The position numbers were made by a program, and so were the translations under genes. DNA of 64,000 nt from Clostridium sp. (GTDB lineage Bacteria > Cyanobacteriota > Vampirovibrionia > Gastranaerophilales > Gastranaerophilaceae), in assembly GCA_018362895.1 (NCBI GenBank), contig JAHALR010000003.1:1-64000 (forward strand), in the 5' to 3' direction. Shown here piece after piece: positions 26,550 to 35,190 of the stretch (within the stretch, counting starts at the first letter, position 1; every line of letters starts with the position of its first letter). The notes under the pieces are model-generated. The model was not told where the DNA came from, made no database searches, and saw only the letters and a program-made list of their open reading frames with translations.

Positions 26550-26867
26550 ATGTCTTTAAAAAAAGATTTTGGACAAAGATTAAAAGAAATTCGTGTAAAA
26601 AAAGGAATTACACAATTTCAGCTTGCAGAACAGGTTGGAATAGATGCAAAACATATGAGCCATATTGAAACAGGAAGAAGTTTTCCCAAAGCTGATTTGA
26701 TTGAAAAATTTTCTTTTGTTCTTGAAGTAGATTACAATGAATTTTTTAATACGGAACATTTTAAAGGCAGAGAAAATATACTTGATTCATTGAATAAAAT
26801 TTTACAAAATGCAGGGGACGAAGAATTAAAGAGAATTTATCGTCTGATTATAAACCTATTATATTAA
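26550..26867 (+). CDS. XRE-family helix-turn-helix regulator
   Basis: The 105-residue DNA-binding protein has an N-terminal HTH of the lambda-repressor type: FGQRLKEIRVKKGITQFQLA, then GIDAKHMSHIETGRSFPKAD (residues about 6-55). A short C-terminal helical part (about 70-105) is probably for dimerisation. A good GGAG site precedes the ATG. The gene is divergent from the giant prepilin gene, and the 110 bp before it contain two copies of a palindromic repeat. It probably controls that gene and perhaps itself. It ends 9 bp from the convergent 26877 gene. Confidence 0.85.
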   Translation: MSLKKDFGQRLKEIRVKKGITQFQLAEQVGIDAKHMSHIETGRSFPKADLIEKFSFVLEVDYNEFFNTEHFKGRENILDSLNKILQNAGDEELKRIYRLIINLLY

Positions 26868-26876
26868 CTTTTCAGA

Positions 26877-28343
26877 TTATATTGAATTGCTTTTTAATAT
26901 TTCTTCCCATTCAAAAAAGTTATTAATTCTGTCTATAATGGAATCCGTATTAGTATAGTTTTTGTTGTTTTGTTTATTTATTGCTGTCTGTATTTTAAAT
27001 AATACACTCTCATTTTTGACAATGGTTCTTGGCATTATATCATTTAACATTTGTGTGAGGCTGCTTACGCCGTATCTTTCTTTAAACTGTTGTGCGGTGT
27101 TGGTTAGTTTAAGAAAATCGTCATTTGCTAGATTCTCAAAGTTTATATTGTTTCCTTTTGAGGCAGTATTTTTTTTGAAAAATTCAAACAGAATCATTCT
27201 GTTTTTTTTGAGTTCTTTAAGAAGATTATCATCAGCTTTTGAAATTCCTTGTCTGATTTCCATCCTTTTTTCTAAAAGTTCTATATCTTTGTAACTTAGT
27301 TGTTTTCCCATTGATTCATTTATAAAATTCATCCATTCTTCAGGTTTATGATTTTTTGCTTTTCCTGAGGTAATGAATTTAACAAAGGGATTGTTTTTTA
27401 TACTTTCACAAAGACAGGAGCCATTAAATTTGTTATTTTTAATGCTTTTTGAGGAGGATAAAATTTTTGATTTTCTATTAGCTGTTTTTTCAAGTATATC
27501 TCTTATTAAATTATTTTTTTGAGTAACGAGTCTTTCAAAAGTTTCTGAATATTCTTTGAAGTAAATTTTAGCATCTTCATTAAAAACTTTTTTTGTATAT
27601 TCCAATATATTGTTTAATTTTTCTTTTTCATTTTCAGGGTGTTTAGCTTTAAAGTCTTTTATAATTTTTTTTGAGTGAAAGCTTTTGTTGAGTTCATCGG
27701 GTATCTTAGCACTTTCATCCATGTTTTTGTATGTACTAATAATAAGATTTTCTATTTCATTATACAGGCCATTTTTTATTTTTTCAGCTTTTGTTATAAA
27801 ATCAGGTAGGCTTTTTTGCTGTTTTATAGAATTAAAAAACCATTGATAAACATTATTAACCAATTTATCTTCTATTTCTAAAAGCTCATTTAATGTTGAT
27901 GCTGTTTTAATTTTATTTATTTCTGAATTTATATTTTTGTGTTTTATGTTTTCTGGAATATCAAAAATATCTTTTAACTTACAGCTTCCTGTTTCATAAA
28001 TTTTTTTTGATTTTTTTCGAGTTTCTTCTGAAAGTTTTTTTGTTAACAAGAGATTTTCTTCTAAAAAGGCAATGAGTTTCAAATCATTTTTTGTTGGTCC
28101 CAAAATTATTTTTTTTACTCCTAAAGCCAATAGCAATCCTGTGGAAATTATGGATAGATACTTTAAAAATTTGCTTTGAGTGATATCAAATTTTTTAGGT
28201 TGACTATTTTTGTTTTCAACTTGGTGTACAGGGGTTGAAAATGAATTCTGTAAGTTTGGATTGTTAAAAGCTGAATAGATGTACGTATTTGGTAAATTGT
28301 GGTTATTATGTTTTAAATATAAATTTCCATTGCCTGTTAGCAT
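26877..28343 (-). CDS. Lineage-specific protein with one membrane helix and long helical domain
   Basis: The 488-residue protein matches no family I recognise. The first 60 residues are Asn/Pro/Ser-rich, followed by a single hydrophobic helix around residues 62-82 (LKYLSIISTGLLLALGV). The remaining 400 residues are highly charged, Lys/Asn/Glu-rich and mostly helical, with coiled-coil-like stretches. The polar start before one helix resembles the proteins at 36578 and 37548; QPKKFD (residues 48-53) may be a weak version of their motif. It is convergent with the XRE gene. Probably a membrane-anchored structural or scaffold protein. Confidence 0.62.
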   Translation of the reverse strand: MLTGNGNLYLKHNNHNLPNTYIYSAFNNPNLQNSFSTPVHQVENKNSQPKKFDITQSKFLKYLSIISTGLLLALGVKKIILGPTKNDLKLIAFLEENLLLTKKLSEETRKKSKKIYETGSCKLKDIFDIPENIKHKNINSEINKIKTASTLNELLEIEDKLVNNVYQWFFNSIKQQKSLPDFITKAEKIKNGLYNEIENLIISTYKNMDESAKIPDELNKSFHSKKIIKDFKAKHPENEKEKLNNILEYTKKVFNEDAKIYFKEYSETFERLVTQKNNLIRDILEKTANRKSKILSSSKSIKNNKFNGSCLCESIKNNPFVKFITSGKAKNHKPEEWMNFINESMGKQLSYKDIELLEKRMEIRQGISKADDNLLKELKKNRMILFEFFKKNTASKGNNINFENLANDDFLKLTNTAQQFKERYGVSSLTQMLNDIMPRTIVKNESVLFKIQTAINKQNNKNYTNTDSIIDRINNFFEWEEILKSNSI

Positions 28344-28460
28344 AATTCTTCCCGTGTTTTCTTTTTATTTTAAAAATATAAATAATATTTTTTGCTAATA
28401 TTAAAGGCAATAGGAGTTTATTTGTTACATAACGTAAAATCACTTGTAAAAAGTTTCCAT

Positions 28461-28484
28461 AAAAAAAGAGCCTTTACGGCTCTT
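28461..28484 (-). terminator. Terminator of tRNA-Gly
   Basis: AAGAGCC (28466-28472) and GGCTCTT (28478-28484) pair with a 5-nt loop, followed on the minus strand by seven Ts (28461-28467 complement). Classic Rho-independent structure right after the tRNA. Confidence 0.85.
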
Positions 28485-28491
28485 AATTTAA

Positions 28492-28566
28492 TGGAGCGAG
28501 AGACGAGGCTCGAACTCGCGACCCCTTCCTTGGCAAGGAAGTGTTCTACCACTGAACTACTCTCGC
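28492..28566 (-). tRNA. tRNA-Gly (anticodon GCC)
   Basis: The minus strand folds into a complete cloverleaf of 75 nt. The acceptor stem is GCGAGAG/CTCTCGC (28560-28566 with 28496-28502), and the D arm contains AGTTCAGTGGTAGAAC. The anticodon arm is CTTCC-TTGCCAA-GGAAG with anticodon GCC, the T arm contains GTTCGAGCC, and a discriminator T is followed by an encoded CCA (28492-28494). It reads GGC/GGT glycine codons. It has its own promoter and terminator. Confidence 0.96.
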
Positions 28567-28580
28567 AATCGGTAATTTTT

Positions 28581-28608
28581 ATTATACATGGCAAATTTTA
28601 AATTTCAA
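28581..28608 (-). promoter_or_regulatory. Promoter of tRNA-Gly
   Basis: Minus-strand -35 TTGAAA (28603-28608), a 16-bp spacer and a perfect -10 TATAAT (28581-28586). The tRNA begins 15 nt downstream. The promoter starts immediately after the stop codon of the nucleotidyltransferase gene. Confidence 0.75.
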
Positions 28609-29820
28609 CTATTTTGTTTGAGATTTAACAAATTCAATCTCATCATTTTTATTTGAGATACTTCCAGAAAGTTTCTTTTTCAATATTTTATCAAGCATTT
28701 TGCCTATTTCAAGACCGTCAGTTATTCCCATTTCTTTGAGTTCATCTCCTTTTATCAAAACTTTTATTTGAGAAAGTTTTTCCAAATAAATAAGAGCCTC
28801 TTTTCTTCTTGTTAAAAGATAGAAAATAATAATTGATTCCATAGAACGTTTTTCAAAGAATTTATATATTTCGTAATTGGAATTAATAATACTTAAGCTA
28901 TTGTTTAGAAGATAATCTCTGTCAGAAAAAATCTTTTTTTCTTGTCTTGTAAAACAAAAATTTTCGATAATTTTATCATTTTTAAGTATACAGCCCAGAT
29001 AAATCAACCAAGTATGTTCAGGGGCGTATTTATCAATTAGTGTTTTTATTTCGAGTCCTTTAATTTCAGGTTTTTCTCCGTAAATAAGTTTGTAAACACC
29101 ATTTAATAAAAACATATCATATACTCTTGCATTATTTAAGGAGAAAGTTTGTTTTAATTCTTGTTTAACTCTTGCCCAAGAAATATCTTCATGTAATGAG
29201 TTTTTCAAATAATTATCTTGAAGTTCTTTAGTATGGCGATCTCTATGAAGATTAAATCTTGCTGCGAATTTCAAACCTCTAATGATTCGTGTCGGATCTT
29301 CATTAAAGCTGTTGTCATGAAGAACTTTGAGCGTTTTATTTTTTAAGTCATCTATACCCGAAACATAGTCTATGATTTCACCAAAGTTCTTTTTATTTAA
29401 TGATATTGCAAGAGAATTTATTGTAAAATCTCTTCTGTAAATATCTTCTTCAAGAGTGCAGCCTATTCTGACTACAACAGGTAAATGACCTCTTCTGGGG
29501 TAGAATTCTTGTCTGGTTGAAGCAAAGTCTATTTCAATATTGTTTTTAAAGCATGCTTTTACTGTTTTCAAGTCATTTTGAACTTGAAGAATTTTGCAGA
29601 TTTTTTTGTCTGCCAGTTTGTGGCAAAAATCAGTTGCATTGCCTTCAACCGTAACATCAATGTCAAAAATTTCTTTTTCCAGCAATAAATCTCTTACGAC
29701 TCCGCCTATCAAATAAATTTTAAATCCATATTCGTCTGCGGCTTGGGAACAAAGTTCAAGAGCATTCAAAACATTTTGGGAAAGTCCGGTTTGCATTTTT
29801 TCTTTTAAATTGAGTGACAT
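28609..29820 (-). CDS. cca: CCA tRNA nucleotidyltransferase / poly(A) polymerase family
   Basis: The 403-residue class II nucleotidyltransferase has IYLIGGVVRDLLL (GGxxR) followed by FDIDVTVEG with the catalytic DxD pair. Then come RRDFTINSLAI and GIDDLKNKTLKVLHDNSFNEDPTRIIRGLKFAARF, the head/neck region that reads the tRNA end. It adds or repairs the 3' CCA of tRNAs; poly(A) polymerase or a partial (A- or CC-adding) enzyme cannot be excluded. The C-terminal HD domain seen in some relatives is not evident. It follows the acidic gene by 9 bp and is followed by tRNA-Gly. Confidence 0.88.
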   Translation of the reverse strand: MSLNLKEKMQTGLSQNVLNALELCSQAADEYGFKIYLIGGVVRDLLLEKEIFDIDVTVEGNATDFCHKLADKKICKILQVQNDLKTVKACFKNNIEIDFASTRQEFYPRRGHLPVVVRIGCTLEEDIYRRDFTINSLAISLNKKNFGEIIDYVSGIDDLKNKTLKVLHDNSFNEDPTRIIRGLKFAARFNLHRDRHTKELQDNYLKNSLHEDISWARVKQELKQTFSLNNARVYDMFLLNGVYKLIYGEKPEIKGLEIKTLIDKYAPEHTWLIYLGCILKNDKIIENFCFTRQEKKIFSDRDYLLNNSLSIINSNYEIYKFFEKRSMESIIIFYLLTRRKEALIYLEKLSQIKVLIKGDELKEMGITDGLEIGKMLDKILKKKLSGSISNKNDEIEFVKSQTK

Positions 29821-29829
29821 AATCCTGTT

Positions 29830-30534
29830 TTAATTTTTTATATATATATTTCCAAACACTTTAGAATAAGAATTGTTCTCTTTTTCCAATTCTTCTATTC
29901 TTTTAATTAGAATTTTGTTGTCAGATATCAGTTCATCTATCTTTTCTATAAGAATCTGGTTATCTTTTTTATATTCACCAAGCTGGACAGCATCTTCGAT
30001 AAAATCTGTCTTTTTTATAAAATCTGCTACGTCATAAGTTATTTTTCTTGCAATTGATTCAGCAAGAACAGCCAGTGTTTGATTTGAAATATCAAGTGTT
30101 ACATTTTTTAGTTCTGCTTCAACTTCTTTTTGAATAGCAACCGGAAGTTCATGTGATTCTATTGTTGCTTCTGATAGCGGTTGAATGTTATGTTCTGTGT
30201 GCTGGATTTCTTCATTTTCAGAAGGTTCAATAATTGTTTCTTCGTGTTCTTCTGCGGGTTTTTCCGAAACAATGTTCTCTGAAATTTCAACAGCCATGTC
30301 TACGGGTTTAATTTCATCTTTATCCATGATGTTGATTTCATATTTTGGCTGTGATTTTTGATTTATGCCGTTTCTAATTTTTTCTAACGCCATTTCATCA
30401 AAATATTCTATACCATCTGCATCTTCGTATATTGGTTCTATTTTCCAATTTTTTATGAAGGCTTCAAGAATGAAGTTGTCAATAAACAAATCTTCCTTGT
30501 TTAAGATTTCGAGAATTTTTTCTTTACTGAACAT
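29830..30534 (-). CDS. Acidic protein with MerR-like N-terminus and C-terminal coiled coil
   Basis: The 234-residue protein starts MFSKEKILEILNKEDLFIDN. GIEYFDEMALEKIRNGI at about residues 41-57 resembles the wing and following helix of MerR-type winged helices, though no clear HTH match is certain. A long Glu-rich, probably disordered linker (about 80-150) follows, with a C-terminal coiled coil of heptads (DELISDNKILIKRIEELEK). The ATG at 30534 is preceded by GGAGG; a TTG further up is not needed. It is cotranscribed with the CCA-enzyme gene. Function not assigned; a DNA-associated regulator is possible. Confidence 0.6.
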   Translation of the reverse strand: MFSKEKILEILNKEDLFIDNFILEAFIKNWKIEPIYEDADGIEYFDEMALEKIRNGINQKSQPKYEINIMDKDEIKPVDMAVEISENIVSEKPAEEHEETIIEPSENEEIQHTEHNIQPLSEATIESHELPVAIQKEVEAELKNVTLDISNQTLAVLAESIARKITYDVADFIKKTDFIEDAVQLGEYKKDNQILIEKIDELISDNKILIKRIEELEKENNSYSKVFGNIYIKN

Positions 30535-30677
30535 TAAAACCTCCAATAAGGTAATAATAATATACTTTTTAGAAAAAAGAAATAGATTGTAACAATAGTG
30601 GAAACTTTTTTTTTACACCATCGTCTAAAAAATCAAGAGAGAGATTTTACGAAAATATTTTAGAGGATAGTTAGGTT

Positions 30678-31658
30678 ATGGACACTTTGACAGGCGCATT
30701 TGTTGTCGATGATATTGAGCTGGAACATAATTTTGATAAAGAGTCGCAATCAGAATCTGTTGAGGATACAGCACAAGAGGTGAGCATTGAGACAGCTGAG
30801 ACATTTAGCACTATTGTGAAGAAAAATGATATTCTTCAAAATTATCTTAAAGATATTGGCAGAATAAAACTATTAAAAACATCTGAGGAAAGGGAGCTCG
30901 GTAAAGCAATCAAAGAGGGAGGACGTTCAAAAGCGGCCCAGCTTGCTAAGAAAAAACTTGTTCAGGCAAATTTAAGATTGGTTGTAAGTATTGCAAAAAA
31001 ATACATAGGACAGGGTGTTCTTTTTATGGATTTGGTTCAGGAAGGGTCTTTGGGTTTGATAAAGGCTGCTGAAAAATTTGATTATTCAAGGGGGTTTAAA
31101 TTCAGTACATATGCAACATGGTGGATTAAGCAGTCTATTGTAAGAGCTATATCAAACCATTCACGTACAATCAGAATCCCTGTCCATATGACAGATAAAA
31201 TCAGACTTTACAAAAAAGTTTCTGCTGAATTAGCTTCAAAGCTTGGCAGAGAACCCAGTGATGAAGAGATAGGGAAAAAACTCGGGTTGTCTTCTAAGAA
31301 GCTCGATAATATTAAAAATGCAATTTTTAAGGATCCTGTCAGCTTAGATACACCTATTGCAGAAGATTTGGTGCTTGAGGATTATGTGGCTGATGACAGT
31401 TACAAATCTCCTGATGCAACTACTCAATCCACATTTTTATACAAAGATGTTATGTCTATGCTTGATTTCTTAAATCAAAGAGAAAAAACAATTTTGATTA
31501 ACAGATTCGGACTGGACGGACATAACAAAAAAACTCTCGAAGAAATAGGCAAGGCGCTTGGCTTTTCAAAAGAAAGAATAAGACAGATAGAAAATATTGC
31601 AATAAGAAAGTTGAAAGAAAAAGGAGAAATCAGTCATTTGAAAGAGTATTTAAACTAA
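30678..31658 (+). CDS. RNA polymerase sigma factor, RpoD/SigA family
   Basis: The 326-residue sigma-70 protein has region 1.2 (NDILQNYLKDIGRIKLLKTS) and region 2 (ANLRLVVSIAKKYIGQGVLF, MDLVQEGSLGLIKAAEKFDY, RGFKFSTYATWWIKQSIVRA). Region 3 starts at IRIPVHMTDKI, and region 4 has REKTILINRFGLDG and the HTH TLEEIGKALGFSKERIRQIE. Region 2.4 keeps the -10-reading residues of primary and group 2 factors. Region 1.1 is short and acidic. The near-consensus -10/-35 boxes seen in the window fit such a factor. It could be the principal sigma or a cyanobacterial-style group 2 paralogue. It ends in a strong terminator. Confidence 0.9.
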   Translation: MDTLTGAFVVDDIELEHNFDKESQSESVEDTAQEVSIETAETFSTIVKKNDILQNYLKDIGRIKLLKTSEERELGKAIKEGGRSKAAQLAKKKLVQANLRLVVSIAKKYIGQGVLFMDLVQEGSLGLIKAAEKFDYSRGFKFSTYATWWIKQSIVRAISNHSRTIRIPVHMTDKIRLYKKVSAELASKLGREPSDEEIGKKLGLSSKKLDNIKNAIFKDPVSLDTPIAEDLVLEDYVADDSYKSPDATTQSTFLYKDVMSMLDFLNQREKTILINRFGLDGHNKKTLEEIGKALGFSKERIRQIENIAIRKLKEKGEISHLKEYLN

Positions 31659-31733
31659 TTCTCCTTTACAAAAGACCTCAAAAGAAGCAATTCTTTTTTG
31701 GACATCTTAAACTCCTTAGTGACGCTATTTCAG

Positions 31734-31766
31734 CAAAATCTTTTAATAAGATTTTGCTTTTTTTTG
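31734..31766 (+). terminator. Rho-independent terminator of the sigma factor gene
   Basis: GCAAAATCTT (31734-31743) and AAGATTTTGC (31749-31758) form a 10-bp perfect stem with a 5-nt loop, followed by eight Ts. A weaker AT-rich hairpin (AAAAGAA-GCAA-TTCTTTT, 31681-31698) precedes it. Confidence 0.88.
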
Positions 31767-31786
31767 TCTTATGCGATAATTGGTTT

Positions 31787-32554
31787 ATGAATGAGAATTA
31801 TAGGAAACTTTTAGAGTTACTTTTAGAGTTAAAAAATGAACATTGTGCTTCCGGCCTGAAATTGGAGCTGGAAACTGAAATCATTTCCACTGAAGAAATA
31901 GATCTTGCAAAAAAACTTGTTACTGATTCCGACTTGGAGCTTACATTGAAAATCTCAGGATGTTCTGCCGTTAGTGATATTTTTCTTGCGAAGGTTCTTG
32001 AAGTGCAAAATATTCTTGTTCCGATGATTGAAAGTAAATATGCGCTTGAAAAATTTTATTCAAATGTAAAGGAAATTCTCGATGGAGAGAATGTAAAATT
32101 ATTATTCAATATAGAGACTGTAAATGCTTTAAATAATTTAGATGAGATTTTGCAAAGTAGATTTATTAAATCTTTTGATTCGGTGGTATTTGGCAGAAAT
32201 GATTTTTGCTCTTCAATGGGCAAAACTGCTGATTATGCTGATTCGAAAGAGATTTTTGCTGTTGCGTGCAATATTTTGAGCAAAATAAAAAATAAAGATA
32301 TGAATTTTATTTTGGGGGGAAATATTTCAAACTCATCAATTGATTTTATGAAAAAAATTGATGACAATAATTTTAAAAAATTTGAAACAAGAAAGATTAC
32401 ATTTGATGTTGAAAGTTTGATGAATAATCCTGAAAAAGCATTATCTTTAGCACTGAAATTTGAACTCTTGTGGCTGAATTCAAAGACCTTTTGTAACAAT
32501 CTTGATGAAAAAAGAAAAGCTGTTATTTGTGAAAGAATTTCAAAAAATATATAA
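31787..32554 (+). CDS. HpcH/HpaI aldolase / citrate lyase beta-like protein
   Basis: The 255-residue protein appears to be a PEP/pyruvate-type TIM barrel. NILVPMIESKYALEKF and LLFNIETVNALNNLDEI carry Glu positions like the metal-binding Glu of the family. DSVVFGRNDFCSSMGK matches the usual GxNDLxxSxG block with its metal-binding Asp. Such enzymes cleave or form carbon-carbon bonds of 2-oxo acids with Mg or Mn. The Arg of the typical N-terminal segment is not obvious, so activity is uncertain. I start at ATG 31787, because the earlier in-frame start at 31754 lies inside the sigma gene's terminator. Confidence 0.62.
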   Translation: MNENYRKLLELLLELKNEHCASGLKLELETEIISTEEIDLAKKLVTDSDLELTLKISGCSAVSDIFLAKVLEVQNILVPMIESKYALEKFYSNVKEILDGENVKLLFNIETVNALNNLDEILQSRFIKSFDSVVFGRNDFCSSMGKTADYADSKEIFAVACNILSKIKNKDMNFILGGNISNSSIDFMKKIDDNNFKKFETRKITFDVESLMNNPEKALSLALKFELLWLNSKTFCNNLDEKRKAVICERISKNI

Positions 32555-32622
32555 ATTAGAAGTAGTTTTGTCGATTAGATTATAAATTGAAATTTATTAT
32601 CCATGTCTTTTTGTAAAGTTTA

Positions 32623-32651
32623 TTGAAATTATATTAAAATAGAGTTATAAT
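32623..32651 (+). promoter_or_regulatory. Near-consensus promoter for the 78-aa motif protein
   Basis: -35 TTGAAA (32623-32628), 17-bp spacer, perfect -10 TATAAT (32646-32651). The expected start near 32658 leaves a 50-nt leader with a strong GAAAGGAG site. This is one of the strongest promoters in the window, in front of a very small gene. Confidence 0.75.
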
Positions 32652-32707
32652 TATGGAGCTGGAGAAAGTAATTAGTAATTTACACAAGGAAAGAAAGGAG
32701 AATATCA

Positions 32708-32944
32708 ATGCGCATCAGTTTTTCCACAAACAATGCTGTTTCATGCCAACCTCTAAAATTTGGGAAAGCTGAGCATTCGCAGAAAAATACTCCTTTTGCC
32801 TCTGCCACTGTATCAAAAGCTGACTATGATGCTTTACAGCAAAAATATGACAAGCTTAACAGAAATTATGATCTTGCTTGCAGAGTAGCTGTTTCTCAGG
32901 CTGAACAATACAAAAAATATGTAGCAGCTCATCCTGCTAAATAA
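32708..32944 (+). CDS. Small lineage-specific protein with N-terminal PLKFG motif
   Basis: The 78-residue protein starts MRISFSTNNAVSCQPLKFGK. The PLKFG at residues 15-19 resembles SPSFG and NPSFKG in the two proteins at 36578 and 37548. A short Ser/Thr/Pro linker and a helical C-terminal half (ADYDALQQKYDKLNRNYDLA then AVSQAEQYKKY) follow, probably coiled coil. It has a near-consensus promoter and a good AAAGGAG ribosome site, so it is probably well expressed. No family is recognised. It ends 6 bp from the convergent yraN. Confidence 0.75.
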   Translation: MRISFSTNNAVSCQPLKFGKAEHSQKNTPFASATVSKADYDALQQKYDKLNRNYDLACRVAVSQAEQYKKYVAAHPAK

Positions 32945-32950
32945 CAATTT

Positions 32951-33319
32951 TTAGTTTAAACTTATATTTTTCAAATGTTCAATTTCAGGTTTATATTTTC
33001 CGAGTACAGAGATTATGTCTATTCTGTATCTTTTATAGTGTTCTTTTGTTTTTTGAAGATATGAAAGACCTGCTTTGAATATGTTGAGCAGTTTATTTTT
33101 GTTTATTGCTTCAAACGGATGCCCAAAACTTGCAGATGTTCTGGTTTTTACTTCAACAAACACAATTGTGTCATTGTCTTTTGCTATGATATCAATTTCA
33201 GATATTCTCGAATATCTAAAATTTCTTTCCAGAATAGTCCAGCCCAGATTTTTCAAATAGTTACATGCTATTTCTTCCCCTTTTTCACCCACAATTTTGT
33301 TGTAATTTTTTTCAGACAT
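32951..33319 (-). CDS. yraN: YraN/UPF0102-family nuclease-like protein
   Basis: The 122-residue protein has the restriction-endonuclease-like core of the family: GEKGEEIACNYLKNLGWTIL, SEIDIIAKDNDTIVFVEVKT (the Asp...Glu-x-Lys catalytic pattern) and RIDIISVLG near the end. Its cellular role is not well defined; a Holliday-junction or repair link is suggested for relatives. The start at ATG 33319 overlaps the stop of the WYL gene by 8 bp (ATGTCTGA), so it is translationally coupled as the last gene of the activase-WYL-WYL-yraN run. Confidence 0.88.
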   Translation of the reverse strand: MSEKNYNKIVGEKGEEIACNYLKNLGWTILERNFRYSRISEIDIIAKDNDTIVFVEVKTRTSASFGHPFEAINKNKLLNIFKAGLSYLQKTKEHYKRYRIDIISVLGKYKPEIEHLKNISLN

Positions 33320-34220
33320 AGAGACTTTCCATTTCCTCAATTAGATTTATTATTTTTGTGCGGCATTCTTTGGGATACAATATTTCACATTCATTATAAT
33401 ATCTGAGAAGTCTTTTTATTAAGACATCACGATCTTCGTTTTTGTTTGAGATAATAGCATAGTTCTCTCCTCTTTCCAGAAGTGTTTCATTTTCTTTTAA
33501 CGCATATGAAGCTGCCAGTCTGTTCTTGATTTTATAAGTTACTACTGAAGGTATGTTACCTTTGCTGACCTGAGGAAGTTGTTTTGAATCGGTGATGTTT
33601 TGTATAAGAAATTCTTTGTATGAATTCGTTTCATAGTCATATCCTGTTAGAATAGCTGTACACTTTTTATAGATTATGTTCACAGGTGCAATTTTATAGA
33701 AACTTTCTTCTGAATTATTATCCGGTTTATATCTTATCTCCAGCTGCTGCCGTTCAAGGCAGTATTGTTCAAATTTTTTTATTTCTTTGTCTTTAACAAC
33801 AATTTCAGTTTCATTCTGATAAGCATTTATTTTGTTTTCTTTAATTAGCTTTTTTGTTGAAGCCGAAAAACCCTTTTCAATAGTATGTATTGCAGATGAT
33901 AAATTATTTTTTAGATTTTCGTGTTTGAGTTTTTCAGTATATTTTTCCATAAATAAAAGCATGGATAAATCTTCTTCATTCAAATCAATCTTGTTCATAC
34001 CATTTTCAAGATAATATTTGTCTTTAACCTTGACAATCTCAAAACCAAAAGCTTTTAATGTATTCAAATATTTTAAAATGAGTTCTTTTCTATATGATGT
34101 ATCATTCATTTCTTCGACAAATTGCAGCATTTCATTGGCTGTCATTGGTTTTTGTGTCAGGACTTTTAATATTTCAAGAACTCTAAATCCTGATGCGGGA
34201 ATTTTTTCCTGGTTTTTCAT
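33312..34220 (-). CDS. WYL-domain transcriptional regulator, second of a pair
   Basis: The 302-residue protein has an N-terminal winged helix (SGFRVLEILKVLTQKPMTAN then YRKELILKYLNTLKAFGFEI). A WYL-like sensor domain lies around residues 150-240 (EIRYKPDNN, YKIAPVNIIYKKCTAILTGY), and a WCX-like C-terminal part ends LRYYNECEILYPKECR. WYL domains bind nucleic acid or nucleotide ligands. The start at 34220 overlaps the previous stop as ATGA and has AGGGGA upstream; the longer in-frame start is inside the neighbouring gene. It is a paralogue of the gene at 34217-35176, recalling the PafB/PafC pair. Confidence 0.78.
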   Translation of the reverse strand: MKNQEKIPASGFRVLEILKVLTQKPMTANEMLQFVEEMNDTSYRKELILKYLNTLKAFGFEIVKVKDKYYLENGMNKIDLNEEDLSMLLFMEKYTEKLKHENLKNNLSSAIHTIEKGFSASTKKLIKENKINAYQNETEIVVKDKEIKKFEQYCLERQQLEIRYKPDNNSEESFYKIAPVNIIYKKCTAILTGYDYETNSYKEFLIQNITDSKQLPQVSKGNIPSVVTYKIKNRLAASYALKENETLLERGENYAIISNKNEDRDVLIKRLLRYYNECEILYPKECRTKIINLIEEMESLYV

Positions 34221-35176
34221 TTTATATAATCCCCTTTTATTCTTTCCAGTGTTTCCAAAAATTCTTTTATAAAAGGCCTGGGTGATATAATACGACATTC
34301 TGTACCGTACGACAAAAGTTTTTGGATAAAGTTAAATTTATTCTTGACTAAAATTTCTATCTTTAATGGGAATTCGGCATTTTTATTTTCCTCGATAATT
34401 TTTTCACCTGTTCCTGGTATATACATCATTGCGGCAGAGCCTTTCAGCTCATATATGGCTTTGAACTGTTGTTCTTCGAATTTGTCCTGTTTTTGTGCGA
34501 TGTCATAGTCGAAGGTGTAATAGTTGATGTTTAAAATTCTGTCAATTCTAAGAAAAGAAGTTTCGTTATATTTGCAGTTGTAACACCAAATGTATAGTTT
34601 TTCATTTTCAAAATTTATAAAATGAGGAATTATATCAAAATCTTCTATACCATATTTAGGTGAATTATATTTTATGCTGATTAATTTTTGCCTGGAAAAT
34701 ATCATATCCCTAAGAATTTTACCGCTTATTCTGTTAAAAGGATGCCCGAATTTTAACAGGTCAGCAAGTTCATCATTTGGGGCAAACTTTGCTGCTTTTG
34801 AATAAAGATTGTTTAACCTCAAAAGCAATTGCCAGTCACACATAGTTAACATACTTTTTCTAAAAGTCTGGAGAGATTCAACTTCCTGTTTTGAAAAATT
34901 CACAACAAAAGGATGAGATTTTATAACATATTTGTTGTTAGTCTTTTTTGTGGGTCTGCTTATAATACAACCTGCTTTTTTCAAAAGATTAATTGTGTTG
35001 GTAATTGTATCTTTTGAAAAATCTTTGTTAATTACAGGATCATTGGCAGCACAATCTATAAGCTCTGCTCTGGTTTTGGGCGATTCTAACAATTTCATGA
35101 GAATATACAATGCTCTATAACCTGTTTTTGATATATTATTATCCAGGTTAAATGACTTTTGTGCATTGGGTCTCAT
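34217..35176 (-). CDS. WYL-domain transcriptional regulator, first of a pair
   Basis: The 319-residue protein has an N-terminal winged helix (TGYRALYILMKLLESPKTRA then DTITNTINLLKKAGCIISRP). It then has a WYL-like domain (LISIKYNSPKYGIEDFDIIP, FENEKLYIWCYNCKYNE, SFLRIDRIL) and a C-terminal segment ending LLSYGTECRIISPRPF. It has the same architecture as the next gene and overlaps it by 4 bp, so the two products may work as a heterodimer. It follows the activase-related gene by 14 bp. Ligand and targets are unknown. Confidence 0.78.
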   Translation of the reverse strand: MRPNAQKSFNLDNNISKTGYRALYILMKLLESPKTRAELIDCAANDPVINKDFSKDTITNTINLLKKAGCIISRPTKKTNNKYVIKSHPFVVNFSKQEVESLQTFRKSMLTMCDWQLLLRLNNLYSKAAKFAPNDELADLLKFGHPFNRISGKILRDMIFSRQKLISIKYNSPKYGIEDFDIIPHFINFENEKLYIWCYNCKYNETSFLRIDRILNINYYTFDYDIAQKQDKFEEQQFKAIYELKGSAAMMYIPGTGEKIIEENKNAEFPLKIEILVKNKFNFIQKLLSYGTECRIISPRPFIKEFLETLERIKGDYIK

Positions 35177-35190
35177 AATTTATACCGTTT

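Noticed and set aside
28392..28601. Plus-strand ORF of 69 residues with a TRLELATPSLARKC-like core
   Set aside because: It is the antisense reading of tRNA-Gly and its terminator, a well-known annotation artefact.
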